DNA of 64,000 bases, from assembly GCF_014764365.1 (NCBI RefSeq), contig NZ_CP061718.1:3674501-3738500 (forward strand), in the 5' to 3' direction. The notes under the pieces were generated by a model. That model had not been told where the DNA came from, did not search any database, and saw only the letters and a list, made by a program, of their open reading frames with translations. The position numbers were made by a program, and so were the translations under genes. Source of the stretch: Roseococcus microcysteis (GTDB taxonomy: Bacteria; Pseudomonadota; Alphaproteobacteria; Acetobacterales; Acetobacteraceae). Below are positions 7,956 to 15,706 of the stretch, piece by piece. Each line of letters begins with the position of its first letter. The stretch's first letter is position 1.

Positions 7956-9079
7956 ATGACGCCGGCCTATACCTTCACCTTCTATATCGCCCGACGCTTC
8001 CTGGCCGCGGCGCTGATCCTGCTGGTGGCGCTGACGCTGCTGGTCTCGCTGTTCGACTTCGTGGAGCTGCTGCGCCGCGCCGCCGGGCGGCCCGAGGCCC
8101 ATTTCGGCATCGTCGCCACCATCGCCGCCCTTCGCATGCCCTTCATCGCCATGCAGCTTCTGCCTTTCGCCATTCTGCTGGGCGGCATGCTGGCCTTCTG
8201 GCGTCTGGCCCGGGGTTCGGAGCTGATCGTGGCGCGGGCCGCGGGCATCTCCGCCTTCGCCTTCCTGGCCGGGCCCACCGTCGTCGCGCTGCTGACCGGC
8301 ATCACGGCCATCACCGCCATCTCGCCACTCTCCTCGGCCATGCTGGCGCGGGCGGAGCGGTTGGATGCCTCCTTCCTGCGGGCGGGCGGCGGGGTGACGG
8401 CGCTGGCCGGCGGCCGGCTGTGGCTGCGCCAGGCCGATACGGGGATCGAGCCCGGGGGGGTCGCCATCCTGACCGGCCGTCCGGCCCGGCTGCTCGGCAC
8501 CGACCGGGCCGATTTCGTCATGACCGAGGTGACGGTCTGGCGGCTCTCCCGCCAGGACCAGCCCTTGCAGCGCCTGGAGGCGCCGAGGGCGCGCCTGACG
8601 GGCGGAAACTGGCAGTTGGAGGATGTCACGCAGTTCCAGATGGGACGGCCCCTGCCCAGCCAGCACCCGAGCATCACCCTGCCCACCATCCTGACGCCGG
8701 ACCGCATCGAGGACAGCGTGGCCTCGCCCGACACGCTCTCCTTCTGGGCGCTGCCGGGCTTCATCGAGTTGCTGGAACAGTCCGGCTTCTCGGCGCTGCG
8801 GCACCGGCTGCAACTGCATTCGCTGCTGAGCACGCCTTTCCTGGCGGTGGCGATGGCGCTGCTGGCGGCCGGCTTCTCCATGCGGCATTCGCGCCAGGGG
8901 GGGCGGCGGTCGCGATCGCGACCGGCGTCGCGGCGGGCTTCGCCCTCTATGTCCTCGACCGTGTGACCGGGGAATTCGGCGAGGCGGGGTCGCTTCCCGT
9001 CTGGCTCGCCGCCTGGGCCCCCACCGCGACCGGCCTTCTGTTGGCGCTGGCGCTGCTTCTGCACCTGGAGGAAGGCTGA
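7956..9079 (+). pseudogene. lptG: LPS export permease LptG, split by a one-base deletion in a G-run
   Basis: The second LptFG permease starts at ATG 7956 (MTPAYTFTFYIARRF). It carries the first membrane segments, the coupling motif RAAGISAFAF and the jellyroll domain. After MRHSRQGG the frame is lost at the seven-G run 8897-8903. The expected continuation AAVAIATGVAAGFALYVLDRV lies in the -1 frame and ends at TGA 9079, two bases before lptD. One additional G gives a single 374-aa protein of normal length; read literally the protein loses its last transmembrane helices. LptG is essential in almost all LPS-producing bacteria, so a sequence undercall is far more likely than a real null. Confidence 0.9.
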
Positions 9080-9080
9080 C

Positions 9081-11471
9081 ATGGCACAACCACCGCGGGT
9101 GAGCAGCCATCTGCCGCGCTTCGCCTCGCGCCGCGACCGGCGACGGGCCCAGGGCGCCTGGCGCCAGGCGCTGCGCCGCGCCGGGGGCACGCTGGCCCTC
9201 GCGCTGTTCGCCATGCTGGCCACCGCGGGCCAGGCGCAGCAAAGCGCGCCACCGCCCACCACCTCACCCACTGGCACGCCCACTGGAACATCCACTGTCA
9301 CGCCGGCCATTCCCGGCCTGCGGGTGGACCAGGACACGCCCGTCGTGTTCACCGCCGACGAGGTGGAGTTCAACCAGCAGACCGGCGTCGTGACCGCCCG
9401 CGGCCGCGTCGAGGCCTGGCAAGGTGAGCGTTTCGTCCGCGCCGACACCTTCATCCATGACCGCAACACGGGCGTGACCATCCTGCGCGGCAATGTCCAG
9501 CTTCTGGAGGCCGATGGGCAGGTCTTCTACGCCGAGGAAGCCGAGCTGGCCGACCAGTTCCGCGACGGCGTGCTGCGCGAAATCCGCGCGCGGCTGGTGC
9601 AGAACGCCCGCATGGCCGCGACGGGCGCCCGGCGCAGCGGCGGCGAGGTCACGGACCTCGCACGCGTGGTCTATTCCGCCTGCAATCTCTGCGAAACGGA
9701 CCCCACGCGCCCGCCGCTCTGGCAGCTTCGGGCCCGCGTCGCCACGCAGGACCGCCGGAGCGAGCGCATCTCCTACCGCGACGCGGTGGTCGAGGTGGGG
9801 GGCGTGCCGGTGCTCTACACGCCCTTCTTCTCGCATCCGGACCCGCAGACGCCCCGTTCCTCCGGATTTCTGTTCCCCTCCTTCGGCTACACCCGCTTCC
9901 TCGGCGCCTTCGCGGCGCTGCCCTATTTCTGGGCGATTGACGGGCAACAGGACCTCACGGCCACCCTGACGCAGGGCAGCGAGGTGCTGCCCAACCTCGA
10001 CCTGCTGTATCGCCGCCGCTTCAACAATGGCGAGGTGAACCTCCAGGGCTCCATCGGCTATCTGCGGCGCTCCACGCTGCGGCGCCTCAGCGAGTTCGGC
10101 CAGACGCAGGATGAGCAGGTGGCGGGCCATGTCGCGGCCCGGGGCCGGTTCCATGTGACCGAGAACTGGCGCGTGGGCTTCGACATCAACCGCGCCAGCA
10201 GCGAGGGCTATCTGCGCACCTACCGCCTCGGCGTGCAGCGGGTGCTGGTCAGCCAAGTCTATGCCGAGGGCTTCTGGCGCACCGAGCATTACGCGCGCAT
10301 CGACGCCCGTGCCTACCAGGGCCTGCGGACGCTGGAGGATACGCGCCTGCTGCCGGTGGTGGCGCCCAACGCCTTCTATGAATACGCGCCGCGCCAGACG
10401 GTGCTGGGCGGGCACCTCACCCTCGACATGGGCGCGCTTTCGCTCACGCGGCCGGTGGGCAGCGCCACCCAGCGCCTGGCCAGCCGCCTGGCCTGGGAAC
10501 GCCCGATGCTCGGGTCCCAGGGCGATATCTGGACCATCCGCGCCCAGACCGACCTGCGCGCCTATCATGCCGATGGCCAGCAGAACGCGCCGGGCCTGCT
10601 GCCCGACGCCAATGGCACGCGCGGCGACGCCAATCTCCGCCTGGCCCTCGACTGGCGGATGCCGCTGGTGCGGCCCGTGGGCATCTGGGGCCAGCAATTG
10701 CTGGAGCCGCGGGTCCAGGTCGTCACCGGCCCCGCCACCGGCCGCCAGACGCGCTTTCCCAATGAGGACAGCGTGGATTTCGAGTTCACCGACGCGAACC
10801 TCTTCCAGCTCAACCGCTTCACCGGGCGGGACCGGCAGGAGGGGGGCACGCGCGTGGATGCGGCGCTGCGCGCCTCCTGGCTCTTCCCCAATGGCGGCCG
10901 GGTGGAGGGCCTCGCCGGCCGCTCCTTCCGCTTCCACGACAGCAACATCTTCCCCGCCAATTCCGGGCTGGAGCGCCGCGAATCCGATTGGGTGGGCCGC
11001 GCCGCCTTCGCGCCCGTGCCCTGGTTCGAGGTGATGGGGCGCACGCGGCTCGATGGCCGCAGCGGTCGCAACCGGGCCAGCGACGCGGTGCTGGCCACGT
11101 CGCTCGGCCGCATCGGGGTGCTGGACAATGTGGTCCTCACGACCAGCTACTTCGACCAGCCGCCCCAGGCCTTCTTCGCGAACGACCCCGGGCGGCGCGA
11201 GGTGGGCTTGGGGCTCGGCGCGGAGTACCGCACCCGGGCGGGCGGCGTCTGGCGGGCCAACGGGTCCATGCAGCTTGACCTGCGGACCGAGCGCCCTGCC
11301 TGGCTGCTGGGCACCGCGGGCTATGAGGATGAGTGCTGCATCATCCAGGCGCAATTCCAGCGCCGCCTGGGCTTCAACCCCATCACCAACGACCCGTATC
11401 GCGGCAACACCACGCTGTTGTTCCGCATCGCCTTCAAGACCGTGGGTGACTTCAGCCTGCGCGCGCTGTGA
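9081..11471 (+). CDS. lptD: LPS-assembly outer-membrane protein LptD
   Basis: This 796-aa outer-membrane translocon component inserts LPS into the outer leaflet together with LptE. A long basic leader precedes a signal-type hydrophobic stretch near residues 36-53 ending in GQAQQ. An OstA/LptA-like jellyroll follows (about 75-200), then the LptD beta-barrel region. Cysteines pair in the expected pattern: Cys201 and Cys204 after the jellyroll, and adjacent Cys752-Cys753 near the C-terminus, matching the disulfides that gate LptD maturation. It starts 1 base after the lptG stop. Confidence 0.93.
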   Translation: MAQPPRVSSHLPRFASRRDRRRAQGAWRQALRRAGGTLALALFAMLATAGQAQQSAPPPTTSPTGTPTGTSTVTPAIPGLRVDQDTPVVFTADEVEFNQQTGVVTARGRVEAWQGERFVRADTFIHDRNTGVTILRGNVQLLEADGQVFYAEEAELADQFRDGVLREIRARLVQNARMAATGARRSGGEVTDLARVVYSACNLCETDPTRPPLWQLRARVATQDRRSERISYRDAVVEVGGVPVLYTPFFSHPDPQTPRSSGFLFPSFGYTRFLGAFAALPYFWAIDGQQDLTATLTQGSEVLPNLDLLYRRRFNNGEVNLQGSIGYLRRSTLRRLSEFGQTQDEQVAGHVAARGRFHVTENWRVGFDINRASSEGYLRTYRLGVQRVLVSQVYAEGFWRTEHYARIDARAYQGLRTLEDTRLLPVVAPNAFYEYAPRQTVLGGHLTLDMGALSLTRPVGSATQRLASRLAWERPMLGSQGDIWTIRAQTDLRAYHADGQQNAPGLLPDANGTRGDANLRLALDWRMPLVRPVGIWGQQLLEPRVQVVTGPATGRQTRFPNEDSVDFEFTDANLFQLNRFTGRDRQEGGTRVDAALRASWLFPNGGRVEGLAGRSFRFHDSNIFPANSGLERRESDWVGRAAFAPVPWFEVMGRTRLDGRSGRNRASDAVLATSLGRIGVLDNVVLTTSYFDQPPQAFFANDPGRREVGLGLGAEYRTRAGGVWRANGSMQLDLRTERPAWLLGTAGYEDECCIIQAQFQRRLGFNPITNDPYRGNTTLLFRIAFKTVGDFSLRAL

Positions 11472-11512
11472 CCGGGGCGGGCGGTGCTTTCCACCAGGGG
11501 CGAAACCGCTCT

Positions 11513-12877
11513 ATGACGGCAGCCGACATGCGCCGCACACCGACACCCCGCCCCAACTTCCTCCGCTGGGGCCCCGCCCGGATGGCCGCCCTCGGCCTGG
11601 GTGCCGCCCTCGCCCTGGGGGTGGTGGCCAGCCCCGCCGCCGCCCAGCGCGCGCCCGCCGCCCAGGCGGCGCCCGGCAACATGAACCGCATCCTCGCCGT
11701 GGTGAACGGCGATGTGGTGACGCAGATGGAGGTCGCCTCCCGCGCGCGCCTCTTCGCGCTGAACATCGGCATGGCCGGCGGGCAGGAGGCCATCACCCGG
11801 CTGGAGCCGCAGATGCTCCGCCTGCTGATCGATGAGCGCCTGCGCATGCAGGAGGTGCAGCGCCGCGGCATCCCGGTGAGCGACCAGGACATCCTGGAAT
11901 CCATCACCGACATCGAGCGCCGCAACAACCTGCCCGCCGGCGCGCTGGTGGCGCAGTTGCAGCGCATGGGCGTGCAGCCGCGCGTTCTCTACGATCAGAT
12001 CCGCGTGCAGATCGGCTGGGGGCGCCTACTGCGCCAGGGGCTGGGCGACCAGGCCCAGGTCTCCGACGCCGAGGTGGCGGAGCTCATCGCCGCCCGTCGC
12101 GCCCGCACGGGCGTGCCCGAATTCCTGGTCGCCGAAATCTTCATCCCGGTCGAGAACCCGGATGTGGAGGCCGAGACCCAGCGCTTCGTCCAGGAGATCA
12201 TCAACCAGCTTCGCCGCGGTTCGCCCTTCCCGGTGGTGGCGACGCAGTTCAGCCAGGCGCAGTCGGCGCTGCAGGGCGGTGACCTGGGCTGGGTGGTGCC
12301 CGAGCGGCTGGACCCGGAGGTGGCCGCGATCGTCACGCAGATGCCCCCCGGCGCCATCAGCAACCCGGTGCGCGTGGCCGGCGGCTTCCAGATCGTGACC
12401 CTGCGCGCCCGGCGCGAGGCGGGGCAGGCGGCACAGGTCTCCACCATGGTGTCGCTGCGGCAGATCTTCCTGCCCTTCGCCGAGCGGCTGGACCCGAACA
12501 ACCCCACCGACCAGCAGCGGGCCACCCTCGACCGCGCGCAGCGCCTCCAGGGCGCCACCCGCGGCTGCGCGGCGGCCGAGGCGCTGCCCCGCACCAGCGA
12601 CCGTCCGCTGGACCCGGGCGCCATTCGCCTCGAAGGCGTGAACCCGCCCCCGCTGCGCCAGGTGCTGGCCTCCCTGCCCATCGGCCGTTTCAGCGAGCCC
12701 CTGATCGCCCCCGATGGCATCCTGCTGCTGATGGTCTGCGGCCGGGAGCGCCAGGAGGAGGAGCAATTCACCCCCGAGATCGCGCGCCAGACCATCCTGC
12801 GCGACCGCGTGGAACTGGTCGCGCGGCAATTGCAGCGGGAGCTGCGGCGCCGCGCCATCATTGACCAGCGCGTGTGA
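11513..12877 (+). CDS. surA: Periplasmic peptidyl-prolyl isomerase / chaperone SurA
   Basis: This SurA-type chaperone escorts outer-membrane proteins such as LptD across the periplasm. From ATG 11513 it is 454 aa, with a basic N-terminus and a hydrophobic signal segment ending near SPAAAQ. The SurA N-terminal domain follows (RILAVVNGDVVTQMEV, then MLRLLIDERLRMQEVQRRGI). A parvulin domain contains GGDLGWV and the final motif is FSEPLIAPDG. Alternative starts are a GTG at 11468 overlapping the lptD stop (GTGA), which would put 15 extra residues before the signal peptide, and ATG 11528. pdxA, often found between surA and rsmA in alphaproteobacteria, is missing here. Confidence 0.9.
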   Translation: MTAADMRRTPTPRPNFLRWGPARMAALGLGAALALGVVASPAAAQRAPAAQAAPGNMNRILAVVNGDVVTQMEVASRARLFALNIGMAGGQEAITRLEPQMLRLLIDERLRMQEVQRRGIPVSDQDILESITDIERRNNLPAGALVAQLQRMGVQPRVLYDQIRVQIGWGRLLRQGLGDQAQVSDAEVAELIAARRARTGVPEFLVAEIFIPVENPDVEAETQRFVQEIINQLRRGSPFPVVATQFSQAQSALQGGDLGWVVPERLDPEVAAIVTQMPPGAISNPVRVAGGFQIVTLRARREAGQAAQVSTMVSLRQIFLPFAERLDPNNPTDQQRATLDRAQRLQGATRGCAAAEALPRTSDRPLDPGAIRLEGVNPPPLRQVLASLPIGRFSEPLIAPDGILLLMVCGRERQEEEQFTPEIARQTILRDRVELVARQLQRELRRRAIIDQRV

Positions 12878-13730
12878 CGCGGCGGGGTCGCTGACCCCGC
12901 TTGGCGAGGTCGTCCGCCGATTTGGCCTCGATGCGCGCAAGGCGCTGGGCCAGCATTTCCTGCTGGATGAGGCCGTCTGCCGCCGCATCGCCCTGTTGCC
13001 GGGCGACCTTGCGGGGCGGCATGTGCTGGAGGTGGGGCCGGGGCCCGGCGGGCTGACCCGCGCCCTTCTGGCCCACCCGCTGGCCCACCTGACCGCCGTC
13101 GAGCTGGATGAGCGCGCCCTGGCCGCCCTGGCCGAGGTGGAGGCCGCCCATCCGGGCCGGCTGACCGTGCTGCGGCAGGATGCGCGGCACTTCCATGGTG
13201 CCACGGAACTCCCGGCCCCCCGCCAGGTGGTGGCGAACCTGCCCTACAATGTCGGCACGCCGCTGCTGATCGGTTGGCTGCGCGAGGCCGCCGCCTGGGA
13301 ACGCCTGACTCTGATGTTCCAGGAGGAGGTGGCCTTCCGCATCACCGCCGCCCCGGGGACGGAGCATTACGGGCGGCTCGCGGTGCTGTCGCAATGGGTG
13401 GCGACCTGTTCCATCGGGTTGCGCCTGCCGCCGGGTGCCTTCCGCCCGCCGCCCAAGGTGCATTCGGCCGTGGTGGTGCTGACACCCCATGCGGAGCAGC
13501 CGCCGCCCGAGCTGTTCCGCGCCATGGAGCGCATCACCGCAGCCGCCTTCGGGCAGCGCCGCAAGATGCTGCGGGGGGCGCTGAAGCCCCTTGGGCAGGC
13601 GGAGGCGCTGCTGTCCGCCTGCGGCATCGCGCCCGAGCGCCGGGCCGAGGAATTGCCCGTTTCCGCCTTCGACGCGCTGGCCAGGGCATGGCTGGCGCGC
13701 GGCGAAGAGGCAGGCCAAGCTACCCCCTGA
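12861..13730 (+). CDS. rsmA: 16S rRNA (adenine1518-N6/adenine1519-N6)-dimethyltransferase RsmA
   Basis: RsmA/KsgA dimethylates two adjacent adenines near the 3' end of 16S rRNA during 30S maturation. The SAM-binding motif EVGPGPGG is at residues 57-64, and the catalytic NLPYN motif is at 126-130. The C-terminal domain includes FGQRRKMLRGALKPLG. The only conventional start in this frame is TTG 12861, overlapping the surA end by 17 bases, giving 289 aa. An alternative needs one extra G at 12882-12887 and would use the GTG at 12874 overlapping the surA stop; that is speculative. The start is therefore less certain than the identity. Confidence 0.88.
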   Translation: MTSACDAAGSLTPLGEVVRRFGLDARKALGQHFLLDEAVCRRIALLPGDLAGRHVLEVGPGPGGLTRALLAHPLAHLTAVELDERALAALAEVEAAHPGRLTVLRQDARHFHGATELPAPRQVVANLPYNVGTPLLIGWLREAAAWERLTLMFQEEVAFRITAAPGTEHYGRLAVLSQWVATCSIGLRLPPGAFRPPPKVHSAVVVLTPHAEQPPPELFRAMERITAAAFGQRRKMLRGALKPLGQAEALLSACGIAPERRAEELPVSAFDALARAWLARGEEAGQATP

Positions 13731-13750
13731 AACAACGGGGGAATGACGCC

Positions 13751-14632
13751 ATGAAGCGGCTGCAACTGGGCGATGTGACGATCACGAGCCTGATCGAGCG
13801 GGACGGCCCCTGGCGCACCCCGCAGGAATTCTTCCTGGGCTGGAACGCCGAGGCCCAGGCCCCGAACATGGCGGCGTTGGAGCCCGAGGTCTTCGACCGC
13901 GCCAGCGGCAAGATGGTCATCACCTACCAGACCTTCGTGGTCCGCACGCCCAAGCACGTGATCCTGGTGGACACCTGCACCGGCGAGCACAAGGGCTATC
14001 CGCCGCCCATGGACTTTCCCAAGCAGCCCTGGATGGACGCGCTGACCGCCGAGGGCCTGACGCCCGAGGATGTGGACTACGTCTTCTGCACCCACCTGCA
14101 CATCGACCACAGCGGCTGGAACACCAAACTGGTGGACGGGCGCTGGGTGCCGACCTTCCCCAACGCCAAATACATCTTCCACAAGGGCGAATACGCGGCC
14201 TGGGAGGCGCTGGACGCGCAGGGCGTCGAGAAGGCCGGCGGCGCGGGCGGCGTGTGGCGCATGAACTGCCTGCCCATCGTCGAGGCCGGCCAGGCGCTGC
14301 TGGTGGATGAGAGCTACACCCTGGATGATTGCCTCAGCCTGATCCTGACGCCGGGCCATACGCCCTGCCATTGCTGCGTGAAGATCGAGAGCCGGGGCCA
14401 GCGCGCCATCATCGCCGGCGACATGATGCACCACCAGCTGCAATGCACGGACCCCTCGCTCTCCACCATCTTCTGCTGGGACCCGAAGCAGGCCGAGGCC
14501 TCGCGCCGGCGGGTCTTCGAGGAGGTGGCGGACACGCCGACCCTGATGCTGCCCATTCATTTCGCGCACCCGACGGTGGGGCGGTTGAAGGGGGCGGATC
14601 GGGGCTTCAAGTGGGAGTTCGTGCGGGAGTGA
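13751..14632 (+). CDS. MBL-fold metallo-hydrolase, AHL-lactonase-like
   Basis: This 293-aa metallo-beta-lactamase-fold enzyme has the zinc motif HLHIDH (His115, His117, Asp119, His120). Further metal ligands are in TPGHTPCHCC, AGDMMHH and the terminal IHFAHPTVG. The arrangement resembles lactonase-type hydrolases (quorum-quenching N-acyl homoserine lactonases and relatives), but the substrate cannot be fixed from motifs. It follows rsmA by 20 bases and lies before a repeat-containing gap, so it may be transcribed with rsmA, although no functional link is evident. The start at ATG 13751 gives MKRLQLGDVTITSL, the typical beta-strand opening. Confidence 0.82.
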   Translation: MKRLQLGDVTITSLIERDGPWRTPQEFFLGWNAEAQAPNMAALEPEVFDRASGKMVITYQTFVVRTPKHVILVDTCTGEHKGYPPPMDFPKQPWMDALTAEGLTPEDVDYVFCTHLHIDHSGWNTKLVDGRWVPTFPNAKYIFHKGEYAAWEALDAQGVEKAGGAGGVWRMNCLPIVEAGQALLVDESYTLDDCLSLILTPGHTPCHCCVKIESRGQRAIIAGDMMHHQLQCTDPSLSTIFCWDPKQAEASRRRVFEEVADTPTLMLPIHFAHPTVGRLKGADRGFKWEFVRE

Positions 14633-14669
14633 TGGCGGCGGGGGAAAGGGCTTTCGCCCTGGCGCGCGG

Positions 14670-14715
14670 CTGATTCACGCCTTCGGCGATACCGCCGAAG
14701 GCGATCAGACGCTAA
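14670..14715 (+). repeat. REP-like 46-bp palindromic repeat, copy A
   Basis: This element contains a perfect 10-bp stem, GCCTTCGGCG (14679-14688) and CGCCGAAGGC (14693-14702), with a 4-base loop. It is flanked by CTGATTCAC on the left and GATCAGACGCTAA on the right. A second copy at 20604-20649 matches 35 of 46 positions without gaps, with the flanks best conserved. Each copy lies shortly upstream of a start codon (here rluC at 14726). The conserved GCTAA/GCTAG end could be part of a promoter -10 region. Confidence 0.6.
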
Positions 14716-14725
14716 ACCCATCCCC

Positions 14726-15706
14726 ATGTCCGTCGCCACCCTGACCGTCCCGCCCGCCGAGGCGGAAACCCGCCTCGACCGCTGGCTCCGCCGCCGCTAC
14801 CCCGCGCTCACCCAGGGCGCCCTGCAAAAGATGCTCCGCACCGGGCAGATCCGGGTGGATGGCAAGCGCGCCGAGGCCAGCACCCGCCTCGCCGCCGGGC
14901 AGGAGGTGCGCCTGCCCCCGATGCCGGACACGCCCGCGCCCAAGGCGGAACCGCGCCCCATCCCGGAGGCCGCCGCGCGCGAGCTCCAGGCGCGCGTGCT
15001 GTATCGGGACGCCAGCGTGATCGTGCTGGACAAGCCGCCGGGCCTGGCCGTGCAGGGCGGCCCCGGCATCACCAAGCACCTGGACGGCATGCTGGACGCG
15101 CTGGCCTATGACGGCGAGCGCCCGCGCCTGGTGCACCGGCTGGACCGTGACACCTCGGGCGTGCTGCTGCTGGCCCGGACGGTCCAGGCGGCGGCCTTCC
15201 TCGCCAAGGCCTTCCGCGGCCGCGACGTGGAGAAGACCTATTGGGCCGTGGTGGTGGGCGAACCCCTGCACCATGCCGGCACCATCGAGATGCCGCTGAT
15301 GAAGGAAGGCGGCGGCGGGCGGGAGCGCGTGGTGGCCGCACCCCCGGGCGCACGCGGCCCCGATGTGGTGCGTTCCACCACCGAATACCGCCTGCTGGAC
15401 GTGGCCAAGCGCCGCGCCGCCCTGCTGGAGATGAAGCCCCACACCGGGCGCACCCACCAGCTGCGCGTCCACTGCGCCACCGCGCTCAGCACGCCCATCC
15501 TGGGCGATGGAAAATATGGCGGGACGGCCGCGCATCTCGAGGGGCTGTCGGGCAGTTTGCATCTGCACGCCCGCGCCCTGCGGGTGCCGCACCCTGATGG
15601 CGGGGTGCTGGAGGCCATGGCCGCGCCCCCGCCGCACATGGAGGAAACCATGCGCTTCCTGGGCTTCGACAACCCCGCCCCCAAGCCCCCCCGGCGCCTC
15701 GCATGA
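14726..15706 (+). CDS. rluC: RluA/RluC-family 23S rRNA pseudouridine synthase
   Basis: This 326-aa enzyme isomerises specific uridines of 23S rRNA to pseudouridine. An N-terminal S4 RNA-binding domain spans roughly residues 12-70 (ETRLDRWLRRRYPALTQG). The catalytic domain contains the signature HRLDRDTSG, with Asp140 as nucleophile, and the later KPHTGRTHQLRVH motif. Length and S4 domain fit RluC rather than short RluA forms, but RluD-like specificity cannot be excluded by eye. Its stop overlaps the next gene's start (ATGA, 15703-15706). Confidence 0.87.
   Translation: MSVATLTVPPAEAETRLDRWLRRRYPALTQGALQKMLRTGQIRVDGKRAEASTRLAAGQEVRLPPMPDTPAPKAEPRPIPEAAARELQARVLYRDASVIVLDKPPGLAVQGGPGITKHLDGMLDALAYDGERPRLVHRLDRDTSGVLLLARTVQAAAFLAKAFRGRDVEKTYWAVVVGEPLHHAGTIEMPLMKEGGGGRERVVAAPPGARGPDVVRSTTEYRLLDVAKRRAALLEMKPHTGRTHQLRVHCATALSTPILGDGKYGGTAAHLEGLSGSLHLHARALRVPHPDGGVLEAMAAPPPHMEETMRFLGFDNPAPKPPRRLA

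Noticed and set aside
1780-8903. Programmed -1 frameshifting in znuB and lptG
   Set aside because: No slippery heptamer followed by a pseudoknot is evident, and the same defect in unrelated genes fits homopolymer undercalls better.
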